This document shows, piece by piece, positions 45,951-55,075 of a stretch of 64,000 nucleotides of DNA. Below the pieces are notes generated by a model, which saw nothing but the letters and a program-made list of their open reading frames with translations, was not told the origin of the DNA and searched no databases. Numbering within the stretch: position 1 is the stretch's first letter; every line of letters starts with the position of its first letter. The stretch is from an uncultured Agathobacter sp. (GTDB taxonomy: Bacteria; Bacillota; Clostridia; Lachnospirales; Lachnospiraceae): contig CAKRNE010000001.1 in NCBI GenBank assembly GCA_934365945.1, forward strand, positions 310,001-374,000, in the 5' to 3' direction. Made by a program: the position numbers and the translations under genes.

Positions 45951-46598
45951 TTACAAATATTTCACATATTCAAGCGCGTGCTCTCTAATATAGCATCTCT
46001 TAAATGCCGCAAATCTTGACTCTCTCCTAATCAAAGCCTGCAGCTTTCTCAAAGCAAACACTGAATTTGAATTTTGATTAAGCTCATCCAATGTATCATA
46101 TAACTTATTCATTTCTTTATTCAATTCATTAAAACGGAACGCACTTTTATATACTCTCATCCCGCTATTTTTTATGTTAAAAACCTCTGTCACAAGCTCA
46201 GCCGTCATTTCTGCATCATAGTCATCCGTTTCTTTTGCAATAACCTCTGTGTTGCCATCATGCAGTCTGAAGTAAATCCTTTCCTCCGGGTCATAGACAC
46301 AACAATCAATTATATGATTATCATACTTCCGCTGATTTTTCACACTATTGCAGTGCCCGCATGCCAAAAATAAATTATTCCAGTCAAATCTCAACTCTTT
46401 ATTTTTACCATCAAAATGAGGCTTCAAATGCTCAACCTGGGGATCTTGTAATTTATCTATTTCACATATATAACACTTATTATTGAAATCACTTATCAGG
46501 CGTTCAACGACATCCGGTTTATTATAACTTCCATTTATTTTTTCCTTCTCAGTAACCAGAGATTCCGGTGTCGGAAAACTTCGTTCCACTTTTACCAT
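45951..46598 (-). CDS. ptuB: HNH endonuclease of a Septu-like pair (PtuB-like)
   Basis: This 215-residue protein has an HNH fold with a zinc-binding frame: CYICEIDKLQDPQVEHLKPH near residues 42-61 and NNLFLACGHCNSVKNQRKYD near residues 74-93 (Cys-x2-Cys pairs, catalytic His in VEHL). The rest is helical. It starts 1 bp after the ATPase stop with GGGAGG in the ATPase end, so the two are translationally coupled. An ATPase plus HNH pair is the Septu antiphage layout, also used by retron effectors. No retron RNA or reverse transcriptase is present. Confidence 0.78.
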   Translation of the reverse strand: MVKVERSFPTPESLVTEKEKINGSYNKPDVVERLISDFNNKCYICEIDKLQDPQVEHLKPHFDGKNKELRFDWNNLFLACGHCNSVKNQRKYDNHIIDCCVYDPEERIYFRLHDGNTEVIAKETDDYDAEMTAELVTEVFNIKNSGMRVYKSAFRFNELNKEMNKLYDTLDELNQNSNSVFALRKLQALIRRESRFAAFKRCYIREHALEYVKYL

Positions 46599-46599
46599 A

Positions 46600-47706
46600 C
46601 TAGACCTCCCTGTTCCTGAGTTTCGCCCTCAGCTCCTGATACTCTGTGGTAAGGTTTAATGCCAGATAATCCGGTATTTCATCAAGATATAATTCAAGAT
46701 CAGCAATTTTTTCATAATCATCTGCATTGAGTTCTGCTTTTTGTGATAATTGTTTATATTGTTCAAATTTATTTCTCAATTCATCTGACAGCTCATCAGT
46801 GTTAAAATACCCCTCAACAATACCACTATAAGGTACATCTGATAAGCCTTTTTCAACAAGTGTTCTGCTCTCAAGATCATAAATAACTGCATTCTCCAAA
46901 GAATTTAAAACAAAAGGTGAATGTGTAGTAACAATAAACTGAATATTAGGAAACAGCCCAACTAAAACCGGCAATATTTTTTTCTGTAATTCAAGATGCA
47001 GATGAGTTTCTATTTCATCAATTAATACAACACCCTCCATTTCAAAATTAGTTCTAAGACCTGATTTAGCCTCCATTCTCATAATTAAGTCATTAATAAT
47101 ATCCAATATTGCAGCATAACCGCGTGACATTGTATTAAAATCAAACGGCTCTCTATTGGATTCATGTATAGAAAATTGAAATGTCTCATCATTAAATTTA
47201 AGCTTAAGCTGACCATCATCGAAAATAGATTGTAGTATTTTTTCAAACTGCTTAAACCAATCATCTATTCTTTTTGACTTTTCACTATCTTTGGTAAATG
47301 CCTGTGTTGCCTTTAAATCAACAAGATATTTTGCGAGCTTTACTCCGGGATTGTCATTAATATTGTAATGATCCTCAAGCTGTATTTTCTCTATATTTTT
47401 GTATGGTTCAACCTGAAATTCTCTTTCGTCTTTATAATATGCAAAAATAAAATTCCCCTGATTAAATTTATTTTGCATATCAGTCATAGAGTCAAAGACT
47501 GCTGTTGCGCCCATGTTACTTGATTGAGAACTCTGCATAATTGCATCGAAATAAGTAACTAAAGACTCCAAAACACTCGTTTTCCCACTGCCATTTTTTC
47601 CTGTTAAAATCAAATGCTTTCTTTTATTTTTATCCAATGGAATTGTAATATTTTCTAAATGACGTACTTTTCTTATTTCTATTTCTGTTAAAAAAGTCTG
47701 TTTCAT
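46600..47706 (-). CDS. ptuA: AAA/ABC-type ATPase of a Septu-like pair (PtuA-like)
   Basis: This 368-residue ATPase has Walker A LILTGKNGSGKTSVLESL near residue 30, a signature-like region MSRGYAAILDIINDL, Walker B GVVLIDEIETHLH and the His switch VTTHSPFVLNS. This is the SMC/OLD-like single-chain layout of PtuA and related defence ATPases. It starts MKQTFLTEIEIRKVRHLENI after GAGGTG; an upstream in-frame start lacks a ribosome site. In Septu the ATPase senses phage and the nuclease cuts. It is shorter than the first described PtuA, so the subtype is uncertain. Confidence 0.78.
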   Translation of the reverse strand: MKQTFLTEIEIRKVRHLENITIPLDKNKRKHLILTGKNGSGKTSVLESLVTYFDAIMQSSQSSNMGATAVFDSMTDMQNKFNQGNFIFAYYKDEREFQVEPYKNIEKIQLEDHYNINDNPGVKLAKYLVDLKATQAFTKDSEKSKRIDDWFKQFEKILQSIFDDGQLKLKFNDETFQFSIHESNREPFDFNTMSRGYAAILDIINDLIMRMEAKSGLRTNFEMEGVVLIDEIETHLHLELQKKILPVLVGLFPNIQFIVTTHSPFVLNSLENAVIYDLESRTLVEKGLSDVPYSGIVEGYFNTDELSDELRNKFEQYKQLSQKAELNADDYEKIADLELYLDEIPDYLALNLTTEYQELRAKLRNREV

Positions 47707-47760
47707 AATAATTTCACCTCGCAAATTATTTAATAACATTTAAAAGCATCCGCTTTATTA

Positions 47761-47789
47761 AGTATAGCTGATTTCCAAATTAAATACAA
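47761..47789 (-). promoter_or_regulatory. Promoter of the ATPase-HNH cassette
   Basis: TTGTAT (47784-47789) and TATACT (47761-47766) are 17 bp apart on the minus strand, inside the cassette and 10 bp from the right direct repeat. Confidence 0.7.
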
Positions 47790-47798
47790 TGCAGAAAA

Positions 47799-47844
47799 AA
47801 ACGGCTGTTGTACCAAATCAGTACAACAGCCGTTGCTTTATATT
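47799..47844. repeat. Right 46-bp direct repeat with terminator hairpin
   Basis: This copy matches 45867-45912 except for one base after the hairpin. It lies 2 bp from the stop of the helical-bundle gene, for which it is the terminator. The two copies bound 1886 bp. Confidence 0.92.
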
Positions 47845-47846
47845 TT

Positions 47847-48293
47847 TTATAAAAGTGGCTGCAGATCTCCCACCATTTTTTCCTCCAGCGTCCTGAGCCT
47901 CTCGGCAATTGCCACACTCTTTGAATCTGCATCGCGATATTCATTGAGACTGCCGCTGATTGTCTCTATGCCCATATTACAGCCCTCCGTCAGTAGCTTT
48001 GCCGCCTGGGACTGATCATCATTCACCGCCATCTTCATTGCAGTCTGCAGCTTCGCAGCCATCTTTGCAAACACACCCGGTTCCTTAATATCTGCACCTG
48101 CTTTGTCAAGCATATCCCTGCAATCCACTGACAGCCCGGTGTGCTCATCATAGTACTTGTCTATCAGCTCACGAAGCTGCTTGTCATCTGTGTGTTCTCT
48201 TATATCGTCCATGCTCTCAAGTGCCATCTTACAGCCCGCTATGCAATCCTGAAGCAAGAGCACCGAATCATGATTTTCAATATTTCTGCTCAT
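47847..48293 (-). CDS. Ferritin-like helical-bundle protein (DUF2383-like)
   Basis: I do not recognise a named gene. The 148-residue protein is wholly helical, with LLLQDCIAGCKMALESMDDI, LRELIDKYYDEHTGLSVDCR and GCNMGIETISGSLNEYRDAD. These form an amphipathic four-helix pattern like the PA2169/DUF2383 ferritin-like group. It starts MSRNIENHDSVLL after GGAGG; an in-frame start four codons upstream overlaps that site. It is convergent with the FliD-like gene once the cassette is ignored. Confidence 0.6.
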   Translation of the reverse strand: MSRNIENHDSVLLLQDCIAGCKMALESMDDIREHTDDKQLRELIDKYYDEHTGLSVDCRDMLDKAGADIKEPGVFAKMAAKLQTAMKMAVNDDQSQAAKLLTEGCNMGIETISGSLNEYRDADSKSVAIAERLRTLEEKMVGDLQPLL

Positions 48294-48350
48294 AAAAACC
48301 TCCATACTTCTTTTCTATCAGTATGTAGGTTTTCATGAAGAAATATTCAC

Positions 48351-48572
48351 TTAATGCTTTTTAAATTTTTCTGATACAAGAAATCCAATACCTGCAAGCA
48401 CAAATACCACCGCCAGCACGACCATTGGAACACTATCTATATATCCAATATCAGTGGAATACCCCAAAGTTGCCAAACTAAGGTAAGTCAGATGTAGATT
48501 AATCTGATCCACCGCAAATAATAATGCTGCTGTCAGCCAACAAATTGATGCTGCAATTTTTTCACTCTTCAT
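48351..48572 (-). CDS. Small two-helix membrane protein
   Basis: This 73-residue protein starts MKSEKIAASICWLTAALLFA after AAAGGAG. It has two hydrophobic segments (about residues 8-25 and 48-66) and a basic tail EKFKKH. No family is recognised. It stands alone between the helical-bundle gene and the two-component genes. Confidence 0.6.
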   Translation of the reverse strand: MKSEKIAASICWLTAALLFAVDQINLHLTYLSLATLGYSTDIGYIDSVPMVVLAVVFVLAGIGFLVSEKFKKH

Positions 48573-48627
48573 ATGTATTCTCCTTTAATTATTGCTTTCT
48601 CAGATATCCTCTTTAGTTTTTACTATA

Positions 48628-49827
48628 TTACTTCACAATCGGAAACTCCAGTTTAACCCAAAACATCCCATGTTCTCTTTTAAAGCTCATGGTTCCATTC
48701 ATGCGCTGCATCATCGCTTCCACGCTCTTAAGCCCTATCCCGGCACTTTTAAGAAGCGTTTTATTGTCACATACACCATTGCCAATTTCAACGCTAAATG
48801 TTTTTTTCGTAAAAGCTGTTTTCATAACAACAGGCTTTTTATTGTCCGCATATTTATATATATTATCCGTCAGATTGGAAAATATTCTGGTCAAAAATGC
48901 CATATTAACAGCAACCTTTACCTGCATAAAGCTTATTCCTTCTGCATCAACCTCATAATTGCTTTTCATAAGCTGAGCACACACATCTGAGAGGTAATCT
49001 CCAAATATATACTCAACATCCATTGATGCATCCAATTCAACAGGTCTTTGTGAACCGGCAATTGAGAAATCCAGCAGATTGTCTACCTGAGACCTGATAT
49101 CCAACACCTTTTCACTTATAAAATTAAGATTTTTCATATTCTCGGCATATGCTTCGTTCTCCAGCTTCATTACATCAACATATGTCATAACACCAGTCAG
49201 CGGCGTACGCAGGTCATGCGCCATATTACGCATCAGGTCATCCTTTTCCTGCCGTGCTTTTTTTTCCTGTTCCTGTGATGCTTCAAGCTCCGTTTGATAG
49301 CCCGCTATAATTTTTCTGATGCGTAGATACACAAATACGATTCCCAGCATAAGAGAAAATCCCACATCAAAGACCATTAAAGCTATATAATATTTTATCG
49401 TAAATCCTGTATATATAAATACTCTCGCTTCTATATCGGCGAACTGAACAGGCAGCTCATAGCTTCCTGTAAATCGGTAATCATACATATTTTTAGCCGG
49501 AGATATAAGCTTATCTACATTTGATTTATTGTATATTACCTTTCCCCTTTCCTGAACACTATAAAACGCAACATCATGCTCCGACATCCATTCATCATAT
49601 TGCTCGACATCTGTAGTACTTATATCATTATCCGTCACATACTGTTGAAACTCATCTATATATGGCTTTTCATTATCGTATATTAAATGAGATGTACCTT
49701 CAATATAATTGTTCAGCAAATCAATTCCCAGATAGTATAATAGTCCAAAAACAACACATGTCCCTATAATCGCAATTGCAAACGTCAAAGACAGCCTTTT
49801 CTTTACCCTCTTTAAATCATCTCTCAA
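48628..49827 (-). CDS. Sensor histidine kinase of module 1
   Basis: This 399-residue kinase has membrane helices near residues 15-35 and 147-168 around an extracellular domain of about 110 residues. The phospho-acceptor is His204 in MRNMAHDLRTPLTG, with an ATPase domain after it (NLTDNIYKYAD and GIGLKSVEAM). A TTG start is chosen: it gives an 11-nt overlap with the regulator gene, exactly as in the paralogous pair at 58518-58528, and aligns with that kinase's N-terminus. A GTG 45 bp upstream is in frame. It is paired with the regulator gene before it. Confidence 0.85.
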   Translation of the reverse strand: MRDDLKRVKKRLSLTFAIAIIGTCVVFGLLYYLGIDLLNNYIEGTSHLIYDNEKPYIDEFQQYVTDNDISTTDVEQYDEWMSEHDVAFYSVQERGKVIYNKSNVDKLISPAKNMYDYRFTGSYELPVQFADIEARVFIYTGFTIKYYIALMVFDVGFSLMLGIVFVYLRIRKIIAGYQTELEASQEQEKKARQEKDDLMRNMAHDLRTPLTGVMTYVDVMKLENEAYAENMKNLNFISEKVLDIRSQVDNLLDFSIAGSQRPVELDASMDVEYIFGDYLSDVCAQLMKSNYEVDAEGISFMQVKVAVNMAFLTRIFSNLTDNIYKYADNKKPVVMKTAFTKKTFSVEIGNGVCDNKTLLKSAGIGLKSVEAMMQRMNGTMSFKREHGMFWVKLEFPIVK

Positions 49828-50512
49828 AGCGGTATCCTCTTCCCCATTCTGTGTGTATGCATGCATCGCCACATGCTTTTATAAGCTTATTCCTAAGATT
49901 TTTAATGTGTACCATAACAGTATTCTTTGCATTATATGTAAAAACCTCATCCCACACCATCTCGTATATCATCTCAATCGTATATATCCTGTCAGGATTT
50001 TTCATCAGCAATTTTAGTATCTCATATTCTTTTCCTGTTAATTTTATCTCATTATCATTAAACTCAACCTTGTTTCGATTCGTAAACAGTTTAAGTCCAT
50101 CTGTCTCTATAGATTCATCCTTGTTTGTGCGATTTGCACTTCCGCTGTCATATACCCGATATCGTCTGATAAGAGCTTTAACCTTTGAAATAAGCTCCAT
50201 GTTTGAAAATGGCTTAGTCATGTAATCGTCACCGCCCACTTCAAGCCCTTCCAACTTATCCAGCTCTTCCGATTTAGCTGACAAAAACAATATCGGGACG
50301 CTGTATCTTTCACGCATTCTCCTGCAAGTTTCAATGCCATCTAACTGTGGCATCATTATATCCATTATTACAAGGCTGAACGATTCATCTATTTTTTCCA
50401 AAGCCTCCATACCGTTTTGTGCAATTACCACACTATAATGCTGCAATTCGAGAAGCTTTTTTATGCCACTGTATACTGTTTTATCATCCTCAACAACAAG
50501 AATTTTGTCCAT
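49817..50512 (-). CDS. OmpR-type response regulator of module 1
   Basis: This 231-residue regulator has a receiver domain beginning ILVVEDDKTVYSGIKKLLEL, the phosphorylation site LVIMDIMMPQLDGIE at about residue 52, and Lys in YMTKPFSNMEL. A winged-helix DNA-binding domain ends HTEWGRGYRFER. It starts MDKILVVEDD after AGGAG. An extended -10 (TGGTATAAT) and two further TATAAT sequences lie in the 63-bp gap upstream. It probably controls the ABC genes before it. Confidence 0.92.
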   Translation of the reverse strand: MDKILVVEDDKTVYSGIKKLLELQHYSVVIAQNGMEALEKIDESFSLVIMDIMMPQLDGIETCRRMRERYSVPILFLSAKSEELDKLEGLEVGGDDYMTKPFSNMELISKVKALIRRYRVYDSGSANRTNKDESIETDGLKLFTNRNKVEFNDNEIKLTGKEYEILKLLMKNPDRIYTIEMIYEMVWDEVFTYNAKNTVMVHIKNLRNKLIKACGDACIHTEWGRGYRFER

Positions 50513-50575
50513 TATATGCTCCTATCATATTATACATGTTTATTATATCAAAAAGATTATACCACATAACCGCTC

Positions 50576-51844
50576 CTAATTACTCCTTAATGTGCGCAAC
50601 CCCTTATTAGCATAAATGCAGCTTCCAATCATAGTTATTAAAATAATGCTAATTTCCAAAAACCCGATTCTATACACAAATTGCCAGATATTCATTTCAA
50701 AGTTCCATATATCAAGTGAAAAGCTTTTTTGAAAATTTGAAATCTCACAAAATTCAACAAAATATTTGAAAATATTGACAGAAAATCTATTAAGCAGTCC
50801 CAATGTCAATATTCCTGCACCCACAAGCGCCGGAACAGTTATCATCAAAATCTCATATAACAGAATTTGAATTGTCCTAAATTTCCTCTGTCCAAGTGTA
50901 TTGTATATTGCAATCATTTTTGAGTGCCCTTTAAGCCATAAAACGGTCAGTAACGACATAACCACAACACATACAATATACATAACGCTCAAGGTCACAC
51001 TTGTCATACTTTTTAACATTGATATTACATCTGTCATTTGCAGTTCCTCATTCAAAACCTGATTGACAACTGCCGAATTCGGAACATTTTGAAACATTTT
51101 ACTCATATCATCATATAAAAGTGATGTACTTTTATAGTCTGTGCTGAAAAAATTCATCCCATAACAGCTTGCTTCATTGTTTAATTCTACATATGAATTA
51201 TAATCAGTGAATACTATACTGTCAGCTACTTCTTTATAGTAGCCATCGCTCACCTGTGTCTTTGGAGTATTTATTACAGTATAAATCCCAATTACCTTAA
51301 TACTGATTGTATTATTTTCATACTGTATAGATACATTACTGCCAATTGACAGGTTATTTTCAGAGGCGAGCTTATCGGATATCATTGCCCCTTTATCACC
51401 TGACATCGGATATTTTCCTTTTGAAATTTTAAAGATACCACTACTGAAATATTCATTGTAAGAAGTATTTATGTTTCCACTGACATATATTTTATTTTTC
51501 TCAAAATCACTTTGTTTTTCTGTATATGGTACATTTTCAAAATCTACCGCTTCACATATAATATCACTTGTAAATGCGTTATTATATCCTACAACATTTT
51601 TATTATTATCTGCATATTCTAAAATATCTTTCCAATCATCTAAAGTAGAAAAATCGTCTAATTCAACAAGAACACAACATCCTGCCATATCTGCAAAAGA
51701 TTTGTAAAAGCTCTCTATTGCCGAATCTAAAAATGTTGCAATTCCGCAAAACAGTGTCAGTACAAATATGCAAATAGCAATTAGTATATTCCGCCCCGGT
51801 CTCCCTAATAATTCTTTGCATGCCTGCCACCATTTATTCCTCAT
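50576..51844 (-). CDS. FtsX-like ABC transporter permease of module 1
   Basis: This 422-residue permease has one N-terminal helix (residues 14-36), an extracellular domain of about 220 residues and three helices in the last third, the FtsX/MacB topology. It starts [19 protein letters not shown], 6 nt after GGGAG; this gives an 11-nt overlap with the ATPase gene. Such permeases export peptides or lipids, or give antimicrobial peptide resistance. Direct substrate is unknown. Confidence 0.82.
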   Translation of the reverse strand: MRNKWWQACKELLGRPGRNILIAICIFVLTLFCGIATFLDSAIESFYKSFADMAGCCVLVELDDFSTLDDWKDILEYADNNKNVVGYNNAFTSDIICEAVDFENVPYTEKQSDFEKNKIYVSGNINTSYNEYFSSGIFKISKGKYPMSGDKGAMISDKLASENNLSIGSNVSIQYENNTISIKVIGIYTVINTPKTQVSDGYYKEVADSIVFTDYNSYVELNNEASCYGMNFFSTDYKSTSLLYDDMSKMFQNVPNSAVVNQVLNEELQMTDVISMLKSMTSVTLSVMYIVCVVVMSLLTVLWLKGHSKMIAIYNTLGQRKFRTIQILLYEILMITVPALVGAGILTLGLLNRFSVNIFKYFVEFCEISNFQKSFSLDIWNFEMNIWQFVYRIGFLEISIILITMIGSCIYANKGLRTLRSN

Positions 51845-52496
51845 CGTCATCTCCCATTTCATAGCAAATATCACATTTTTTCTTTACATAATCCGAGTGG
51901 GTTACTACTATAACACATCTGTCCTGTTCATGAGCTATCTGCTGTAACAATTCGACAATTTTTCTTCGATTTTCTTTATCCAGATTTCCTGTAGGCTCAT
52001 CTGCCAGAATATATTTTGCATCTGTTATCAACGCCCTCGCTATTGCAACTCTTTGCTGCTGTCCACCTGACAATTCCGTAACCTTTCGGGTTATCTGACT
52101 ATCATCAAGTCCAACCATTACAAGGCTGTCTCTACACATTTTAATCAATTCTTTTTTGGGTACATCAGGTAAGCTTATCTGGGCTGCAACCATTACATTT
52201 TCAAGGGAAGTCATATAATCAAATAACTGATAATCCTGAAAAACCAATGCTATACTGTTTTGGCGCAGTTTTCTTCCACCAATATTTTGTATATTTTCTC
52301 CATCCAGCAAAATCTCACCCTCATCCGGTTTTTCTAAACCTGCAAGTAACGATAAGCACGTTGTCTTTCCTGAACCTGACGGACCAAATATTCCATACAT
52401 TTCTCCTATTTCAAATCTGTATGTAACTTTATCCAACACATGCACAATTTCCTTCTTAGATTTATATGCATACGATACATTAATCATTTCCAACAT
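51834..52496 (-). CDS. ABC transporter ATP-binding protein of module 1
   Basis: This 220-residue ATPase has Walker [16 protein letters not shown], signature [16 protein letters not shown], Walker [13 protein letters not shown] and the switch VVTHSDYV. It is the MacB/LolD type that pairs with FtsX-like permeases. The start [18 protein letters not shown] is used; a GTG three codons upstream, overlapping the previous stop, is also possible. It sits between two permease genes. Confidence 0.9.
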   Translation of the reverse strand: MLEMINVSYAYKSKKEIVHVLDKVTYRFEIGEMYGIFGPSGSGKTTCLSLLAGLEKPDEGEILLDGENIQNIGGRKLRQNSIALVFQDYQLFDYMTSLENVMVAAQISLPDVPKKELIKMCRDSLVMVGLDDSQITRKVTELSGGQQQRVAIARALITDAKYILADEPTGNLDKENRRKIVELLQQIAHEQDRCVIVVTHSDYVKKKCDICYEMGDDDEE

Positions 52497-52504
52497 ATTT
52501 ACCA

Positions 52505-53830
52505 CTATCCCTTCGAATTTAACAGTTTCTTTGCATTTTCTTCAACAGTTGTTACAACAGGCAGTACCATAAATGCAATCCAATTAACCAACGAAATTAT
52601 TAATAGAATTATAATGTTTTTCAGAGTAAAAAAAGCACTCATTTCTATACGTACCTCAAAGCCTTGAAATATTCCGGGTGTATCATATCCACCTATAGCT
52701 CTGTCTGTACTATTAATTATGACATTTTTACCTATACCACTTATAATGCTACATATGAAATTGCCAAGCACACAGTATAATAGCAGACCCAAAAGCAAAC
52801 CACTAATTGCATATATCATTCCTATAAATGCAAATCTACCTATACACCATTTTCTTGACCTTCCGAGTACCATAAAAAGTCCCGTATCTTTTTGGTATTG
52901 GATAGTATAAAACGAGAAAACGATTAACAAAATAATTTCACCCATTATAATTATCATCCAGCAAATTATTTTTGATGTTTTTCCCATCAATCCTACGACT
53001 TTACATTCTGAATCGAGATAATTGGAAGTATTATCATATATTTCCACATTATCTCCATACATTTTCTTTAACTGGGTTTTTACTGCATCTATATGCTCTA
53101 TCTTATCAATATACACTTCACTTCCCGTTGACGCGGTGTATTCTAACCCCAGTAACTCTACAATATAATCATAATCTACATATATAGAATTATATGGACT
53201 ATGTATGTATACCGAGGTTCCCTCTTCATTTGAGTCATATATTTCGAAATCACTGTCCACTTTATAAATTCCGCATATTTGTAAAGACGTTACCTCCGAT
53301 TGGTCTCCTATAGTATATTTAACTTCATCCCCCACCTTAAGGTTATTTTTTTTCGCATATCGCTGTTCTACAATAATTCCTTTATTTTTATAGGTTGGAA
53401 ATTCCCCTTCAATAAGAGATACATTTTTTTCCCATGAAAACAGGCTATATTGCTGCACATCCATATTTGCAATAATCACCATTTTGTCAGCCCGATTGCT
53501 CACATCTTTATTCTCCGGATCTATTCCTTTATGTTCCTTTACATTCTCTGTATCCACCGGGTCTGCAATCAGCTCTCTCCATGCCCCAAGTCCTGTAACA
53601 TATTTTACTTTTCTGATTTCATCATAATCACTCTTTGTAAAACCTCCATTATCATCCTCAATTACTAATGCGGCCCCATTATATAAATATGCATCTCTCT
53701 CAGATTTTTCTGAGGCATTGCTTAATAGCAGGCCAATAATTTCACCCAGGATTATAGTCGCGATGATTAGTATGATAATCAAAGATTTTATTTTATTTCG
53801 TTTTATATATATAATAGCTGTTTCTATCAT
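52505..53830 (-). CDS. FtsX-like ABC transporter permease, second of module 1
   Basis: This 441-residue permease has an N-terminal helix (residues 12-34), an extracellular domain of about 230 residues and three more helices toward the C-terminus. It starts MIETAIIYIKRNKIKSLIII, 7 nt after GAGGAG; a TTG five codons upstream overlaps that site. It would pair with the other permease of this module around the same ATPase. The 5' end and ribosome site are repeated at about 54307-54334. Confidence 0.8.
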   Translation of the reverse strand: MIETAIIYIKRNKIKSLIIILIIATIILGEIIGLLLSNASEKSERDAYLYNGAALVIEDDNGGFTKSDYDEIRKVKYVTGLGAWRELIADPVDTENVKEHKGIDPENKDVSNRADKMVIIANMDVQQYSLFSWEKNVSLIEGEFPTYKNKGIIVEQRYAKKNNLKVGDEVKYTIGDQSEVTSLQICGIYKVDSDFEIYDSNEEGTSVYIHSPYNSIYVDYDYIVELLGLEYTASTGSEVYIDKIEHIDAVKTQLKKMYGDNVEIYDNTSNYLDSECKVVGLMGKTSKIICWMIIIMGEIILLIVFSFYTIQYQKDTGLFMVLGRSRKWCIGRFAFIGMIYAISGLLLGLLLYCVLGNFICSIISGIGKNVIINSTDRAIGGYDTPGIFQGFEVRIEMSAFFTLKNIIILLIISLVNWIAFMVLPVVTTVEENAKKLLNSKG

Positions 53831-53845
53831 ATCCCATCTCCTCAA

Positions 53846-54256
53846 TTATTTTACTATTGCCGTTTCAGATATCCTTTTAAGTTTTTGAATTTCAATATCG
53901 GTATCCGAGAAAAGATATTTACCATTCATATACACTAGATTTGCAACTGCTTTATCATCCTTATACAAGGTAATATAACCATCATCGTTCCATTTCCAGA
54001 TTCCCGTTTCAACCTTATCAGTATTCTCTATCTCCATTTCATATTCACCCTGTTTTTCATCGTTATCATGTATAATGGCTAATTTATTGGTACTCTTAAC
54101 ATTTTGATACTCTGAAAAATCAAAAGTTCCATAATATAGTTTCACTGTCAGATGATTTTTTTGCTGTAATATGTTATATGTAATTAATACACTGATTACA
54201 CAGACACAAGTGACAATCGCTGCGCAGATAATAATCTGTTTTCTATTTTTTTCCAC
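53846..54256 (-). CDS. Membrane-anchored extracellular protein of module 1
   Basis: This 136-residue protein has an N-terminal signal anchor (IIICAAIVTCVCVISVLITY) and a soluble part of beta-strand character with EYEMEIENTDKVETGIWKWN and VANLVYMNGKYLFSD. No family is recognised. GGGGGAAG precedes the ATG. As the first full gene of the module it may be an accessory substrate-binding or immunity-type protein; this is inferred from position only. Confidence 0.6.
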   Translation of the reverse strand: MEKNRKQIIICAAIVTCVCVISVLITYNILQQKNHLTVKLYYGTFDFSEYQNVKSTNKLAIIHDNDEKQGEYEMEIENTDKVETGIWKWNDDGYITLYKDDKAVANLVYMNGKYLFSDTDIEIQKLKRISETAIVK

Positions 54257-54274
54257 TACATACTTCCCCCTTCT

Positions 54275-54319
54275 TTATTGTTTAATCAATGCCGGCTTTA
54301 TTCTAACCGTTTCTATCAT
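54275..54319 (-). CDS. Short frame from a duplicated permease 5' end
   Basis: Fourteen codons (MIETVRIKPALIKQ) start behind GAGGAGATGGGAT. The ribosome site and first codons copy those of the permease at 53830. After MIET the sequence diverges. It may be a leader peptide or simply a remnant of duplication; I cannot tell. Confidence 0.4.
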   Translation of the reverse strand: MIETVRIKPALIKQ

Positions 54320-54352
54320 ATCCCATCTCCTCAATACTACCAGACATTAAAA

Positions 54353-54376
54353 AAAGCCATAGACATCTATGGCTTT
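54353..54376 (-). terminator. Terminator between the two ABC modules
   Basis: A 10-bp stem AAAGCCATAG/CTATGGCTTT with a 4-nt loop and T7 on the minus strand follows the module 2 ATPase gene. Confidence 0.85.
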
Positions 54377-54434
54377 ACAATACTATATACATATAAAGAA
54401 TTAGCTGAAAAATCATTTAAGAATTATAAATAAT

Positions 54435-54454
54435 TCTAAAGAAACCTAAAGATT
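54435..54454 (-). promoter_or_regulatory. CTTTAG direct repeat at the end of module 2
   Basis: The minus strand reads AATCTTTAGGTTTCTTTAGA, two CTTTAG copies 10 bp apart. The same motif occurs upstream of module 2 at 57281-57322. A TATAGT -10-like sequence lies about 45 bp downstream, before module 1. It may be a response-regulator site. Confidence 0.45.
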
Positions 54455-55075
54455 CACATACCCATTTTTTATACTATAAACCTGGTCACACAGAATTTCT
54501 ATATCTTCCTTATGGTGACTTGTTATAACCATAATAGCAGGTTTTTTATTCACATATTCCCTAAACATTATTCTCATATCCTGAACAGACTGTTCATCCA
54601 GTGCGTTCATTGGCTCATCCAAGAGCAATACCTTAGGCTCTTCCATAAAAGCCTGAGCTATTGCCAGCTTCTGCTTCATGCCTAACGAAAACTTACGATA
54701 AACCTTTTTGGAATCCGGCTCAAGTCCCACCTGTTTGAGAATTTCATTGATTCTTTCTTCTCCTGTTTCCTTATTAATTTTTGCCAGTAAAAATAAATTT
54801 TCCTTTGCAGTATACTCCGGCATGAAGCCTATGCAGTCCAGCACTATTCCAACATCCTTTGCATACTGTCCTTTTTTCAGAGGGATGCCTGCGTATTTTA
54901 TTATTCCATCCGACGGCTCCATTAACCCGGTCATTATCTTCAATAAAACACTTTTTCCACTACCGTTTCTTCCAACGAGACCATATATTTTCCCAGATTC
55001 CAATTTTAAATTGACATTTTCCAACACGGTCTGATTTTTAAAATTCTTTGATACATTATCCAGCTCTATATTCAT
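54446..55075 (-). CDS. ABC transporter ATP-binding protein of module 2
   Basis: This 209-residue ATPase has Walker A GLVGRNGSGKSVLLK, signature KFSLGMKQKLAIAQAF, Walker B LLLDEPMNALD and switch ITSHHKED. It is of the CcmA/BcrA type that pairs with ABC-2 membrane proteins such as the two upstream. It starts MNIELDNVSKNFKNQTVLEN; a GTG six codons upstream is in frame. It overlaps the preceding permease end by 4 bp. Confidence 0.9.
   Translation of the reverse strand: MNIELDNVSKNFKNQTVLENVNLKLESGKIYGLVGRNGSGKSVLLKIMTGLMEPSDGIIKYAGIPLKKGQYAKDVGIVLDCIGFMPEYTAKENLFLLAKINKETGEERINEILKQVGLEPDSKKVYRKFSLGMKQKLAIAQAFMEEPKVLLLDEPMNALDEQSVQDMRIMFREYVNKKPAIMVITSHHKEDIEILCDQVYSIKNGYVNL

Noticed and set aside
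45951..47706. A retron with ATPase-HNH effectors
   Set aside because: No reverse transcriptase or retron RNA-like inverted sequence is present in or beside the cassette.
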